A stretch of 64,000 bases of DNA from Ligustrum vulgare (lineage: Eukaryota; Streptophyta; Magnoliopsida; Lamiales; Oleaceae): positions 29,037,383 to 29,101,382 of the forward strand of contig OY743188.1 of the NCBI GenBank assembly GCA_963555705.1. Direction: 5' to 3'. The position numbers and the translations under genes were made by a program. Every line of letters starts with the position of its first letter. Positions within the stretch are counted from its first letter, which is position 1. This document shows, piece after piece, positions 47,264 through 57,769 of this stretch. The notes beneath the pieces were generated by a model. That model did no database searches. It worked only from the letters and a program-made list of their open reading frames with translations, and had not been told where the DNA came from.

Positions 47264-48612
47264 GCTTCTTGCAGGCTAGAATGCAAAGAGGTAATATAAT
47301 ATTATTGCCGATTCAGTTGAGTTATTTTAGCTTTGCGATGAATTAAAAAAAAAAAGGTTTTTTTTTAATAATTTTTTCTATGTTCTCAGTATTTACTATT
47401 TAGCAATTGTTCAAGTAATCTTAATGAGTTAATTTGGTTCAATTTTGTTTTGTTGATCACAGGCACTGATCATGAGATCAAAAAATATTTATTTTCTATT
47501 ATATACAGCTTCTTTAGCACACCAATAAAAATTGTCTTTGTAAATGTTTTCACCTAATTTTCATATTTTACTTGACTTTTCTAATTTTGCTCGATTCTTA
47601 TTCTGCAAGGTGGGAGACTTTGGTTTGGCAAGATGGCAACCTGATGGAGAGACAGGAGTTGAAACAAGAGTAATTAGAACATTTGGGTAATTCTTTTATT
47701 ACTTGGTTCCTCTGTTATAGACTATGATTTCTACAATAAAATGATCAAGTTCCATTGAACTCTTACACTTCACTTAGGTACTTGCCTCCTGAATATGCTC
47801 AAAGTGGACAAATCACCAAAAAAGTAGACATTTACTCCTTTGGTGTGGTGCTGGTCAAATATGTTACTGGACGTAAAGCAGTAGATCTTAACAGGCCTAA
47901 GTGTCAGTAGTGTCTAGCTAAACGGATATAAGCTCTATCCACTGAGTACCATAATTTTCCCAAGCTAACCTGATATCCACTGTCTATATTGATGTAGATG
48001 ATAGGAGGAAACATATATAGTGTCTAAATGATTTTAACCTCAGTTAAAAATTTTATTTTTTATTCCCTTTTGATATTTTGTAAGCTTCTATAGGTCACCA
48101 ACGAAGGACTGCAACAAGGCTACAGTATTCTCAGGTGCCAAAAAATTTGTTCTTTTGTATTCCTTCTTGGGGTTTGGCAGTCAGAGTGGAAATTGGCTGT
48201 TCAGTATTTTGATAATTTTACTGTAAATTCAACCTTTTTATGGGGTTGTATGTGATCATGCATATCATGTTGGCAATGCCAAGCACAATTTAGGGACTTG
48301 AGTTTGTTGGATTGGACTTGCCGGACTCCATTGGCAAATTGATTGTATGTGGAGTGTTGATTTTGCAAGGTAAGCGAGTGCTAGAGTCAATCTCACGCTT
48401 CTTGCAGGCTAGAGTGCAAAGAGGTGATCTAATATTATTGTTAATTTAATTGAGTTATTTCAACTTTGTGGTGAAGTCAAATACAGTTTTTTACTACTAT
48501 AATTTTTTCTCTGTTCTCAGTATTTACTATTCAGAAATTGTTCAAGTATTCTTAATGAGTTATTTTGGTTCAATTTTGTTCTGTTGATCACAGACACCGA
48601 TCATGGGATCAA
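47264..48612 (+). repeat. Direct duplication of about 220 bp flanking the kinase fragment
   Basis: Copies at about 47264-47482 and 48397-48612 both start GCTTCTTGCAGGCTAGA and end with TGTTGATCACAG and GATCATGRGATCAAA. The kinase fragment lies between them. Element D is inserted a few bases past the end of the second copy. Confidence 0.82.
47610..47910 (+). pseudogene. Receptor-like protein kinase fragment (two exons)
   Basis: Exon 47610-47686 gives VGDFGLARWQPDGETGVETR (DFG and activation loop). A GT..AG intron (47687-47777) follows, and exon 47778-47910 gives [18 protein letters not shown], then IYSFGVVL and a TAG after PKCQ. The order matches kinase subdomains VII to IX of plant receptor-like kinases. 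The WQPDG...TRVI insert resembles the PERK-related / SELMODRAFT_444075-like group. The N-lobe, the HRD loop and the C-lobe end are absent, and PPE replaces APE. It cannot be an active kinase. Retained intron structure argues against retrocopying and fits DNA-level capture. Confidence 0.8.
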
Positions 48613-48620
48613 AGCACAAG

Positions 48621-49394
48621 TGATGTGATCTGGAATAGGAGCTCAAAGGAGAAGTCAAGTCACGGACGACGCAACTACATTCGACATAGGAAAATGAACA
48701 ATTTCCATGTTGGAAGCTAGTCGAGACGACGAGTGGATCAACCTTATTCAAACCATCGAAGAAAATTCAATGTTACGGCCGTAACAAGTAATTCCTCACG
48801 GCCGTAACTAGCTCACTGTTAAAATTGATAATTCGAGAAACAAAGGATCACGGCCGTAAAAGTTAAGGTTCACGGCCGTAAAAGAGTCACTGCACAAAAA
48901 TCAGAATTTGAATTGTTTTGACTTACGACCGTAAGGAAATATGTCACGGCCGTAAATATGGTTCAGTAACAAGGTTACGGCCGTAATTTCATATATCCGT
49001 AATTTTAGGGTTTTTTTATTTATTTCCTTATTTTTAGGTATTTGATTCCTAGTATAATTAAAACTCTTTAGTCAGGTTTTGACCCTATTTATAGGGATGT
49101 AATTTTCATTATTCAGACACAACTTTGATATTATAATTTGAGAGGCTATTTTGCTTTCACAATCTTATTCTTCATTGAATAAAATCCGAACTAGCGAGTT
49201 ATTCTTGTTTGTTCAAATCTCGGTGAGAATTAATATTGCTTGTGATCAAGAGGTCAATATATCCTTGTGATTGTATTGGTTGCTTGGTTCAATTAATTTT
49301 AATTGGATCCATAAATCATGGTTTCTTGGCGTTCTTGGGTCGATTTCAATATTTTGTGGGTTGCGTAACTACAATTGCTACGTGGTTTGCATCA
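48621..49394 (+). repeat. 5' LTR of element D with paired palindromes
   Basis: TTACGGCCGTAA-like sites start at 48773/48796, 48848/48870, 48923/48944 and 48975: pairs 21-23 bp apart, first members 75 bp apart for the first three. A TATA-like CTATTTATAGG lies near 49083, downstream of the array. Confidence 0.92.
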
Positions 49395-49396
49395 TT

Positions 49397-49408
49397 TGGT
49401 ATCAGAGC
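49397..49408 (+). other. Primer-binding site of element D
   Basis: TGGTATCAGAGC, two bases after the LTR end, complementary to initiator Met tRNA. Confidence 0.93.
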
Positions 49409-49987
49409 TTAGGCTCCAAAAATCAAGGTTATATCTTTATTTTGTTTTCTTGAGTTTTCTATCCAGTTTGATTTTTATGATTATCATCGAGTCCCATAAA
49501 AATCATCCATATCTTGTTGAGTGTTTTGTTTTTCAGTTTTTTGCGTTCTTCTTGTTCTTGAGTTTGTTGAGTCTTTAATCCAGAAAATCGTACCAAAAAA
49601 TTTCAATAGTGTTTGTTTTGCTTAATTCTTATCCAAATTAAGTTCCGTTTGTTTTGTCGTATTCTTGTCGAATTTTTGGATTTATATAAAAAAAAAATTA
49701 ATTTTTTTTATTCCGAAAATTCACCTAAAAAAAAAAATTCCATTCAAGAACCACTTTCTTGAATTTCCTTAAATTCTTGGTAAATCCTTACCTTCCAAGT
49801 CAAATTAAAATTCTTGATATTCTTTCCTTTCTAGTCAAAATTCAAGAACCACTTTCTTGAATTTCTTTAAAATTCTTGATATTGTTTTTCCTTTTCGAGT
49901 CAACATTAAATTCCTTCTTGATATTTATCAATATCTGGACCCTCTTATTTTGTGTCTCTCAAATTTTTGAAAGCTACATCATAAGGG

Positions 49988-51124
49988 ATGGATTATGATC
50001 CGGATTCGTTGTTCCAAACTAGATGTTATGTGGGACAAAAGCTGTGCAGTTTGGCAATTGATAGAGAGTGCTTCACTAATTTTGCTAATATCACCATGGT
50101 TGAAAAATTGGGATTATCTCTAATACCACACAGTAGACCTTATTGTGTGACGTAGATGAGGGAATTTGGAGAGTTCCATGTAACCAAGCAAGTCCTAGTG
50201 ACTATCACCCGTGGAAAATATATTGATGACGTATTTTGTGATGTAGTGCCTTTAAGGTCTTGTCATATTTTATTGGGAAAATCATGGAGTCGTATGAGGG
50301 AAGCAATTTATTATAAGAGTATGCACATATACAAGATTCTTACGAGAGGGAAAACATTCACATTGTATGGGTTAACACTCGAGGAAGCACTAGACGATTC
50401 GAGGAAGGTAAAAAAAGAGAGTGAGAGGAAAGTTGTAGTGGGATTGCAAGAGGAACCTCGAGATAGGGATGTTGAGAAGAAGGAGGGGAAGCTGAAACTA
50501 GAAATGGTTGATCAAATTCCAAAATTTAAGGTAGGAGATGTGGAATTGGGTAATAAAGAGGTGAATGAACAAGAAAATAAAATTGTGGAAGAGGTGACTG
50601 AGGATGAAGGTGTGGTTGAAAAAAAAAATGTGAAAGAGGTAGTTGAGACTAAAAATGTAGAAGAAGTTGAAACTAAAAACTTAAAAGAGGTAGTTGAGCT
50701 TGAAAATGTGGAGTTAGAAGAGGTGGATGAGCTTGAGAGAAAAGAAATAGAAGAGATTGAGCAAGAAGTTGCAACAAAGGAAGGAGGTGAAGAGAAAGAC
50801 CTCGTTGTTAGGGAAGAGGATTTGGAGATGATATACCATGAGTACAAGGATCCCTATCTTGTACTTTGTGAAACTAACATTTCCCACCCTATTTTGCTTA
50901 AATCTTTCTTGCAGGTTGAATATACTTGGAGGTTTGAGTCACACCACATTTGGCCAAGGAAGTTCTTATTTCGACTCGTCCTTCCAATCCAAGTATTCGA
51001 TTATTGGTTGATCCTATGTAATGGAGGCAAAAATTTTCCTTTTGATCCAGGCGGTGCGCTGAAACACCATGAACCAAGCTATGATTCGGGACGAATCATC
51101 TTGAAGAAGGGGAGAATGATGTGA
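49988..51124 (+). pseudogene. Protease-linker protein of element D
   Basis: An ATG at 49988 opens a protease-like frame (LFQTRCYVGQKLCSLAIDRE) that meets a TAG at 50153-50155. The ATG at 50156 reopens it for 322 residues: VLVTITRGKYIDDVFCDVVP and HILLGKSW (late protease motifs), then about 110 highly charged residues rich in Glu, Lys and Val (repeats such as VKEVVETKNVEEV, about 50540-50800). A tail follows that resembles a pol C-terminus and overlaps the LTR start. The active-site position reads AIDRE rather than IDGGS, so protease activity is doubtful. RT and integrase were deleted between linker and tail. Confidence 0.8.
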
Positions 51125-51919
51125 TCCAGGATAGGAGCTCAAAGGAGAAGTCAAGTCACGAACGACGCAACAACATTCGACATAGGAAAATGAACAATTT
51201 CCATGTTGGAAGCTAGTCGAGACGACAGTGGATCAACCTTATTCAAACCATCGAAGAAAATTAAAGAAAATTCAATGTTACGGCCGTAACAAGTAATTCC
51301 TCATGGCCGTAACTAGCTCACTGTTAAAATTGATAATTCGAGAAACAAAGGATCACGGCCGTAAAAGTTAAGGTTCACGGCCGTAAAAGAGTCACTGCAC
51401 AAAAATAAGAATTTGAATTGTTTTGACTTACGGCCGTAAGGAAATATTTCATGGCCATAAATATGGTTCAGTAACAAGGTTACGACCGTAAGGAAATTAG
51501 TCACGGCCGTAATTTCATATATCCGTAATTTTAGGGTTTTTTTATTTATTTCCTTATTTTTAGGTATTTGATTCCTAGTATAATTAAAACTCTTTAGTCA
51601 GGTTTTGACCCTATTTATAGGGATGTAATTTTCATTATTCAGACACAACTTTGATATTATAATTTGAGAGGCTAGTTTGCTTTCACAATCTTATTCTTCA
51701 TTGAATAAAATTCGAGCGGCGAGTTATTCTTGTTTGTTCAAATCTCGGTGAGAATTAATATTGCTTGTGATCAAGAGATCAATATATCCTTGTGATTGTA
51801 TTGGTTGCTTGGTTCAATTAATTTTAATTGGATCCATAAATCGTGGTTTCTTGGCGTTCTTGGGTCGGTTTCAATATTTTGTGGGTTGCGTAGCTACAAT
51901 TGCTACGTGGTTTGCATCA
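51117..51919 (+). repeat. 3' LTR of element D
   Basis: It matches the 5' LTR and is 29 bp longer. One difference is an extra palindrome half-pair near 51480-51515 (GACCGTAAGGAAATTAGTCA) that the 5' LTR lacks; another is a short AAAGAAAATT duplication near 51262. Confidence 0.92.
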
Positions 51920-51924
51920 ACAAG

Positions 51925-51982
51925 GGGATGGTTGGTTGCTAACCTTCATAGAAGAAAGCAATTTGGCGGCCGTTGATCATAC

Positions 51983-52029
<47 letters not shown>

Positions 52030-53076
52030 GGAGTCAAATGTCTAAGGTAAAAAGAACATACATTAACATGGTTTATTGAGATTTATCTAGAAGGTACTTA
52101 CAGTCACTCAAAATTGCCATGTACTTCGTCACTTTTGATATGGAAGAGAAATAATTAATAAGCACTTTAGCTTTGTATTCTTTAAATTGATACCTCAGAT
52201 GTTTATAATGAAACAGAATTGACATTGAAATAGAAGAGGAAGGCTTTGAGTTGGGCTATATTTGAAAAAAATGCTATGTGCAATTATCAATATAAATATT
52301 AAAATTATGTTTTTGTTACTAAAGTTAAAATCATTTATTATCCTATAAATTATATTTTCTCAAATATATTTTAATATTATTAAATATTTTTAATAAATTA
52401 TCTATTCATTAGACGGCTATGTTTTTGTTAATAAGCAAAGTATTAATTTTGTGAAAAATATATATTCCAGTAAGAATTGAAATAAATATATTCTATATAA
52501 ATGTGTTATATTACAAATGAAAAAAATTGGATTAATATATTTTAAAAATAAATAAATAAATAAAAGCATAAAAGCCTTACTTCCTCATATGTCGATAAAA
52601 TGAGTATGTTCTTCAACGTGCATATTACGAGAATCATTACTTTGTCGATATCAACTTTTTGTTACCGACGCATAAGTTGCATATATATTTATAAAAAGAA
52701 TGAAAAAGAAAAAAATATTAAATAATATATAAATTGAAGTTTGAATAACGCGTACGTAAGTATTACATTATAAAAATAAACTTAATCGAAATTTAAAATA
52801 TATTAAAAGAAAATTTCGTGATGAGATCGAAAATTTTTTAGGGAAAAAGTAAATAAAAGTCAGAATAAATTTAATACAAAAGTTTAATTAATTGTCAAAC
52901 TTTAAGACGTGTGGTATACTGGGGTATTGTTTCTTTTTCTATTTTAATTAATTTTGTCTTTTTTTAAATTTCAAATTCGATAAACTTTTGTAATTAAATA
53001 TTTTTTTGTATTATTTATTTAGTATGATAATATAATCAATAAATTTTCATCGAAATCATTTTATAAATATAAATTT
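51925..53076. other. AT-rich stretch with (GT)n microsatellite, no gene seen
   Basis: A GT repeat of about 22 units lies at 51985-52027. The rest is AT-rich, probably the distal part of the Helitron that ends at 53103. Confidence 0.5.
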
Positions 53077-53103
53077 CGTACATCGCACGAGTCATAGAAC
53101 TAG
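53077..53103 (+). mobile_element. Helitron 3' terminus
   Basis: A CGTACATCGCACGAG hairpin is followed by TCATAGAA, then CTAG, then T. It resembles the termini at 21223 and 31633. Confidence 0.6.
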
Positions 53104-53242
53104 TGACTCATAAAACTTGTATACCGAATACTCCAACCAGTGGGTTCACTAGCCGAAAACCGAACGTTTCATGGATAACCTGGCCGGTTAATCTTAGAAA
53201 TCATGGTTTTGGCCTTTCTATTTCCTTCGATTTTCGTAAGAT

Positions 53243-53393
53243 TAAGGCCTCTTTGTTTAAAAGGCATGGTCAAACAAAAGTTTCATTTAAAAAGACCCCT
53301 TTCATAATTTATTAGTTCAATAGCCTCTTAGTTGGAAAAAATAAGAAAATGATTTATACAATTACCCAAATGTCCTTGCCAAACAAAACCTAA
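53243..53393. mobile_element. Tourist-like MITE, 145 bp
   Basis: GGCCTCTTTGTTT (53246) and CCAAACAAAACC (ending 53390) form inverted ends flanked by TAA on both sides (53243-53245, 53391-53393). Confidence 0.7.
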
Positions 53394-55023
53394 TTTTTTT
53401 CCGTGGTTCATTTCACGTTCGCCATCCCAGTTGATTTCCTCTGCAAAATTGGCTTCTTCTCCAATCAGGTTCATGCCCTTCTTCTCTGTGCTCTTCCTTT
53501 TCTTCAAAATCAGTTCCTTCATATTCTTTTTTCTCCAAAAATGGACATTGTACTCCATTTTATCCAAACCTACATTTTATTTAGTGTATTGAAAATCCAT
53601 TTTCCAACATTAATATTGAGTATTTGGAGAAAAAGAGAAGGTAATGTTGAATTTAAACAATTTTTAACTATTTTAGTTAAGCAATATCTGAATCAATTCA
53701 TGCTGATGTAATTTTGCTGATTTGCTCTTAATCCGCGCATAACGAGTTCGAAATCGTTTTGGATATATTGATGTCGTTATTATTAATCTGTTCTTGTTTT
53801 TAACTATTTTTGATAGTTGAAGTAATTTATATGTTGGTAAATACAAGCTTCTCATGATATCTAAATTTGGAACAATAACTGGAGCATGTTCTTTACATTT
53901 GTGTTTCATAGCAGTTAGATATTGCATGTTATACATAAAAATGCTATGTTGAATTGCAGTTATGGGCAATGTGGATATGGTATGGATATCAACATGTTAC
54001 TAGTTGAGTTTGAGTAGAATCTCGAATGTTTGTAGATATGAAAATATGTGGGGAATGCAAGAGGGAGAACATTGCATATTCTTGTTTCGAGGACAATTTC
54101 ATATGTGAAATTACATGACACAGTGAAACAGCTGCTGAACATTGATTTAAGGATACATGAAATGGAGATGACATGTCATGTTCCAATAATCGGTCCACTT
54201 GTACGAGCTTAGGAGCTACGGATTAGCAATAATGTGTGGAGTGACAAGCTTCTTTTGATATTATAATTTCATTTTCATTTGCTCTTTTGTTATTGTATTT
54301 GTTGTATTGAAACGATGTTAAATTCAATTTATGTTGTTATGAATTTGTGTTCAATGATCATGTACAGGATTTAAATGATAGCTGTAACGTTCCAATTATG
54401 AATGTATCACACTGTGTTTAACTAAAGTACCATATATGATGGTATCTACAAGCTTCTTGTGATATTTAAAGTGCAACATCATTTGAGAACATTTTCCGTT
54501 ACATATGTGTTTCATTAACTGTTAGAGTTTGTCTCGTTTTCTTAAAAAAATTATGTTGAATTGCAGTTATGTACAACGCCAGGTTACTGAATGATTTGCT
54601 TGAGAGTTCAACATCGTTCCACTTGATAAGAACTTGAAGTACATTGAATTTCTCCAAGGAAATATGGACGTGAATGCAATCGCTTGAAATGCGTACCAAT
54701 GTAGAGGAAGAAATTGACCGTGGAGTTATTGGCATGGAACTTCGAGCCTTAGTTTGTATTGATGAATCTGGATTTTGTTTGTCTAGTTAAGAATCTTTTT
54801 GTGTTGTTGTTTATATGTGGAGGAAGAAATTGACAATGGAGTTATTGGCATGGAACTTCGAGCCTTAGTTTGTTGTGATGAATCTGGATTTTTTTTTATC
54901 TAATTAAGAATCTTTTTGTGTAGTTGTTTATTTGTTTGGTTTGTATTAGGAACTATGTTTATCAATTTTTGTTGGAATAAGAATGATTGATTTTTAGCAG
55001 GATGTTATTCATTTGATTTTAAA
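53394..55023 (+). other. Transcript-like non-coding block with internal duplications
   Basis: Two segments of about 130 bp (53845-53970 and 54445-54575) share ACAAGCTTCT..TGATAT and ATGTTGAATTGCAGTTATG, each ending in an acceptor-like TTGCAG. A 107-bp tandem duplication lies at about 54700-54920 (GTTATTGGCATGGAACTTCG in both). One AACGAG..TCGTTTT palindrome of the downstream array type lies alone at about 53741-53761. No long reading frame exists. It may be a decayed gene or the non-coding part of the array element. Confidence 0.5.
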
Positions 55024-56990
55024 CTATAACGAGGTTTAATTCGTTAATTTGCACACATAACGACTTTAACGTCGTTCCCGTCTAAAAAAAATAGTAACGA
55101 GGTATAAATCGTTACTTCATAAACATTACGTGTTCAACATCGTTCCTTTTGAAAAAACATTACTGCTTTATATCTGTCCATAACGAGGTTGAACTCGTTA
55201 CTGTGTACACGTAACGACTTAAATGTCGTTATAGTTACTGCTTCGAAGTCGTTCGTAACGATATTAATGTCGTTACAGTTGAAAATACCTTACTGCTTTA
55301 CTATTGTTTATAACGACATTGAAATCGTTACTTCATAAAAATAACGACATAAATGTCGTTACATATATTTATGGATATGCCCTCTTCATCCAAAATTCCC
55401 AACAGTCAACAAAGTCGCACTAACTTTTCAAAAACGATGTTTAAATCGTTGTAACGACTTCAAATCCGTTATCGTTTGGAAGATCGTTTCATTGTAATCG
55501 TAACAACATTGAGCTCGTTTGTGTAGAAAATAGCCTAAAATGATGTGGAACTCGTTACTGTTTCTGTTGAACGAGTTCGAGATCGTTGTGTTTCAGGCTC
55601 AGAAAGTCACGTAACGATAATTATGTCGTTTGTTTACAAATTTGACGACATTAAGATCGTTCCAGTGTACTATATTACCAAAACAATGTCAATGTCGTTT
55701 TTTCGATAATAAAACGATATTGGAATCGTTATGTTCATAGCCGAATAAATATCATAACGAGTTAAATGTCGTTCTTTCGTAAGTTTGGCGAACTCTATAT
55801 CGTTTCAGTATAAATTATTACTATAATGTCGTTTGTATCGTTTCTTCAATCGCAACACGACATGTATATCGTTATGACTCAAATCGTCGATCCGATCATT
55901 TTTTGTTGTCCGAAGTGCCTCCAATAGACGTAATCTAACAAAAATGGGTCATAAAAAATGATTCAAACACTTTGTAAATCGACATGATTAGAAAGATAGG
56001 ATCAATATGAGATGAAGTTTCTTTAGTTATCTATTACCTTGGAACTTCTACACTTGGGAGAAATGATTATATCTTTCTAATTATGTCGATTTACAAAGTA
56101 TTTGAATCACCTTTTACAATCCATTTTTGTTAGATTATGCCTGTTGGAAGCATTTCGGATGGTAAAGAACGATCGAATCATCGATTTCATCCATAACGAC
56201 ACACAAGTCGTGTTCCACATGAAGAAACGATATCCAAGCCGTTATAGTTATAATTTACACTGGAACGAGATGCATTTCGTTAATTTAACACTATAACGAT
56301 ATGGAAGACGTTATGATGGTTTGTCGATTTTTGACAAAACGATTTTAATATCGTTATGTTTGCAAAGAAACGATGTAAAAATCGTTTTAGCTAACATTTC
56401 AACTATAACGATCTTGATGTCGTTCAATTTGTACAGAAACGACATAATCGTCGTTATGTTATTTTCATATGCTGAATTAGAACGCTATTTAACTCGTTAT
56501 ATGTAAAATGAAACGACATATATATCGTTTTAATTTTATTTTCAACTCCAACGATCTCAAAATCGTTATTATTACATTGGAACGATTTATCAAATGATCA
56601 CGATTTTGAAATCGTTACAACGACTTAAACATCGTTACGACAAAATTTGTGCAAGTTTGTTGATTGTTTGGATTTATGGACGACGAGGGCATTATTATAA
56701 ATATGTCGTAACGACATAAACCTCGTTATGTGTAAAAAGTAACGACTTCAATGTCGTTATGAATAGATCTGAAGCAGTAACTATAACGACATTTAACTCG
56801 TTATGTATACAAAGTAACGATTTAGACCTCGTTATGAATAGATTTGAAGTAGTACATTGAATTCGTGATGCATACACAATAACGACTTCAATCTCGTTAC
56901 TACATTTTTTCAACTATAACGACATTGAGCTTGTTACATGTGCAAAGTAACGATTTAGACATCGAAACAGTTCTCATATGGTTATGAGTT
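55024..56990. repeat. Foldback array of short AACGA..TCGTT palindromes
   Basis: Dozens of 20-bp imperfect palindromes of the form TAACGA(N8)TCGTTA fill both arms (examples 55181-55200, 55212-55231, 55342-55361, 56263-56282). In many neighbours the start-to-start distance is exactly 31 bp: 55027/55058, 55095/55126, 55181/55212, 55311/55342, 56194/56225, 56263/56294, 56337/56368. The centre (about 55905-56160) is a longer inverted repeat around 56028, with TCTAACAAAAATGG and GTAAATCGACAT in both arms, and the array extends nearly equally to each side. Terminal inverted repeats and a target duplication were not found. No protein is encoded. It is probably a foldback-type transposon of unrecognised class. 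Confidence 0.75.
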
Positions 56991-57394
56991 CCATTACAAG
57001 GTACCTATGGCGACAAAAACTCATCTATAGCAATACATAGCACATTTTTTCACATAACTTTTTAACCACATAAATTTCTCAAACCACTTTTGAACCACAT
57101 AATATACCTCGAAATTATCACATTCCTTGTTTATAAGCAAAAATTATTTATCAAACAGAGGCTTGATTTTCAAGATAAAAATCTACACATACGGGTGAGT
57201 TTGCATATTATTTAGTGCATTTGTGTTGTGTGAATTTGAATTTTTTCCCCTTATTTTCGGTCTGTTTAAAAAAAAATTTGGGGGCGCTATCCCCAAAGCC
57301 CCGAAATATTCATCGCAAAAAATACACGTTCATCTTTGTGTCTTACTATTACTAATTGTCTGCATCCAACACTGCTTATATGTTTACTAGATAT
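56991..57394. other. Spacer between the palindrome array and the GRAS gene
   Basis: A GGGGGCGCTATCCCC hairpin lies near 57283. No gene is seen. Confidence 0.45.
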
Positions 57395-57640
57395 TAAATT
57401 TTCAATTCCTTGCAATATTAAATTTAAAATATTTTTGGAATATAATATATATTTATTAGCTATAATTCATTACATAAATTATTATTGGTTCAAGTGGTTG
57501 AGTTTTTAAAATATTCAAGGTTCAATTCCTTGCAACTTTATATTTATGGGAAATGAAATACAATTTTTTAGAATACAATATATATAGGTTAGAGATAATT
57601 TGAATACATAATGTTGTTGGTTGAAGTGATTGAGTTCTCA
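57395..57640 (+). repeat. Tandem tRNA-like (SINE-derived) repeats
   Basis: Two diverged copies of about 115 bp each contain TTCAATTCCTTGCAA (box B-like) and GGTT.AAGTG.TTGAGTT (box A-like). Box A at about 57489 with box B at 57512 keeps tRNA order. A third partial copy ends near 57640. Confidence 0.45.
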
Positions 57641-57769
57641 AAGTCATTTGATACTTTAAAATAATTTTTTTTTTTTTTTTTTATATTCTTATTTTAGTCA
57701 AGGGATTAATTTGACAAAATTTTGTGAGTGAGGGTTATCCCAGCTAATTCCCCTAAGATTAATGGATTT

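Larger units (their letters stand above)
48616..51924 (+). mobile_element. Non-autonomous Ty3/gypsy element D
   Basis: LTRs are 48621-49394 and 51117-51919, with a perfect target duplication ACAAG (48616-48620, 51920-51924). The primer site is at 49397-49408 and the purine tract GAAGAAGGGGAGAA abuts the 3' LTR. The 1.7-kb interior retains only protease and linker coding plus a pol-tail-like end. Gag, RT, RNase H and integrase are missing. The LTRs are nearly identical apart from two small insertions or deletions, suggesting recent mobility using proteins supplied by another element. Confidence 0.93.
45484..53103 (+). mobile_element. Probable Helitron carrying host gene fragments
   Basis: The left edge (A)TCTTATTACTATATTAAAGG resembles plant Helitron 5' ends. 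The right edge has a GTACATCGCAC-type hairpin and CTAG followed by T at 53104. Between them lie a MIC10-like fragment, a receptor-kinase fragment with its intron, duplicated segments, and the inserted element D (48621-51919). Without D it is about 4.3 kb. That both ends belong to one element is inference. No Rep/helicase gene is present, so it is non-autonomous. Confidence 0.45.

Noticed and set aside
50512..50847. 111-codon minus-strand frame, serine-rich
   Set aside because: Antisense of the Glu-rich linker in element D.
55024..56990. CRISPR-like array because of regularly spaced palindromic repeats
   Set aside because: Plant nuclear context, repeats degenerate rather than identical, no unique spacers of constant length, no cas genes.
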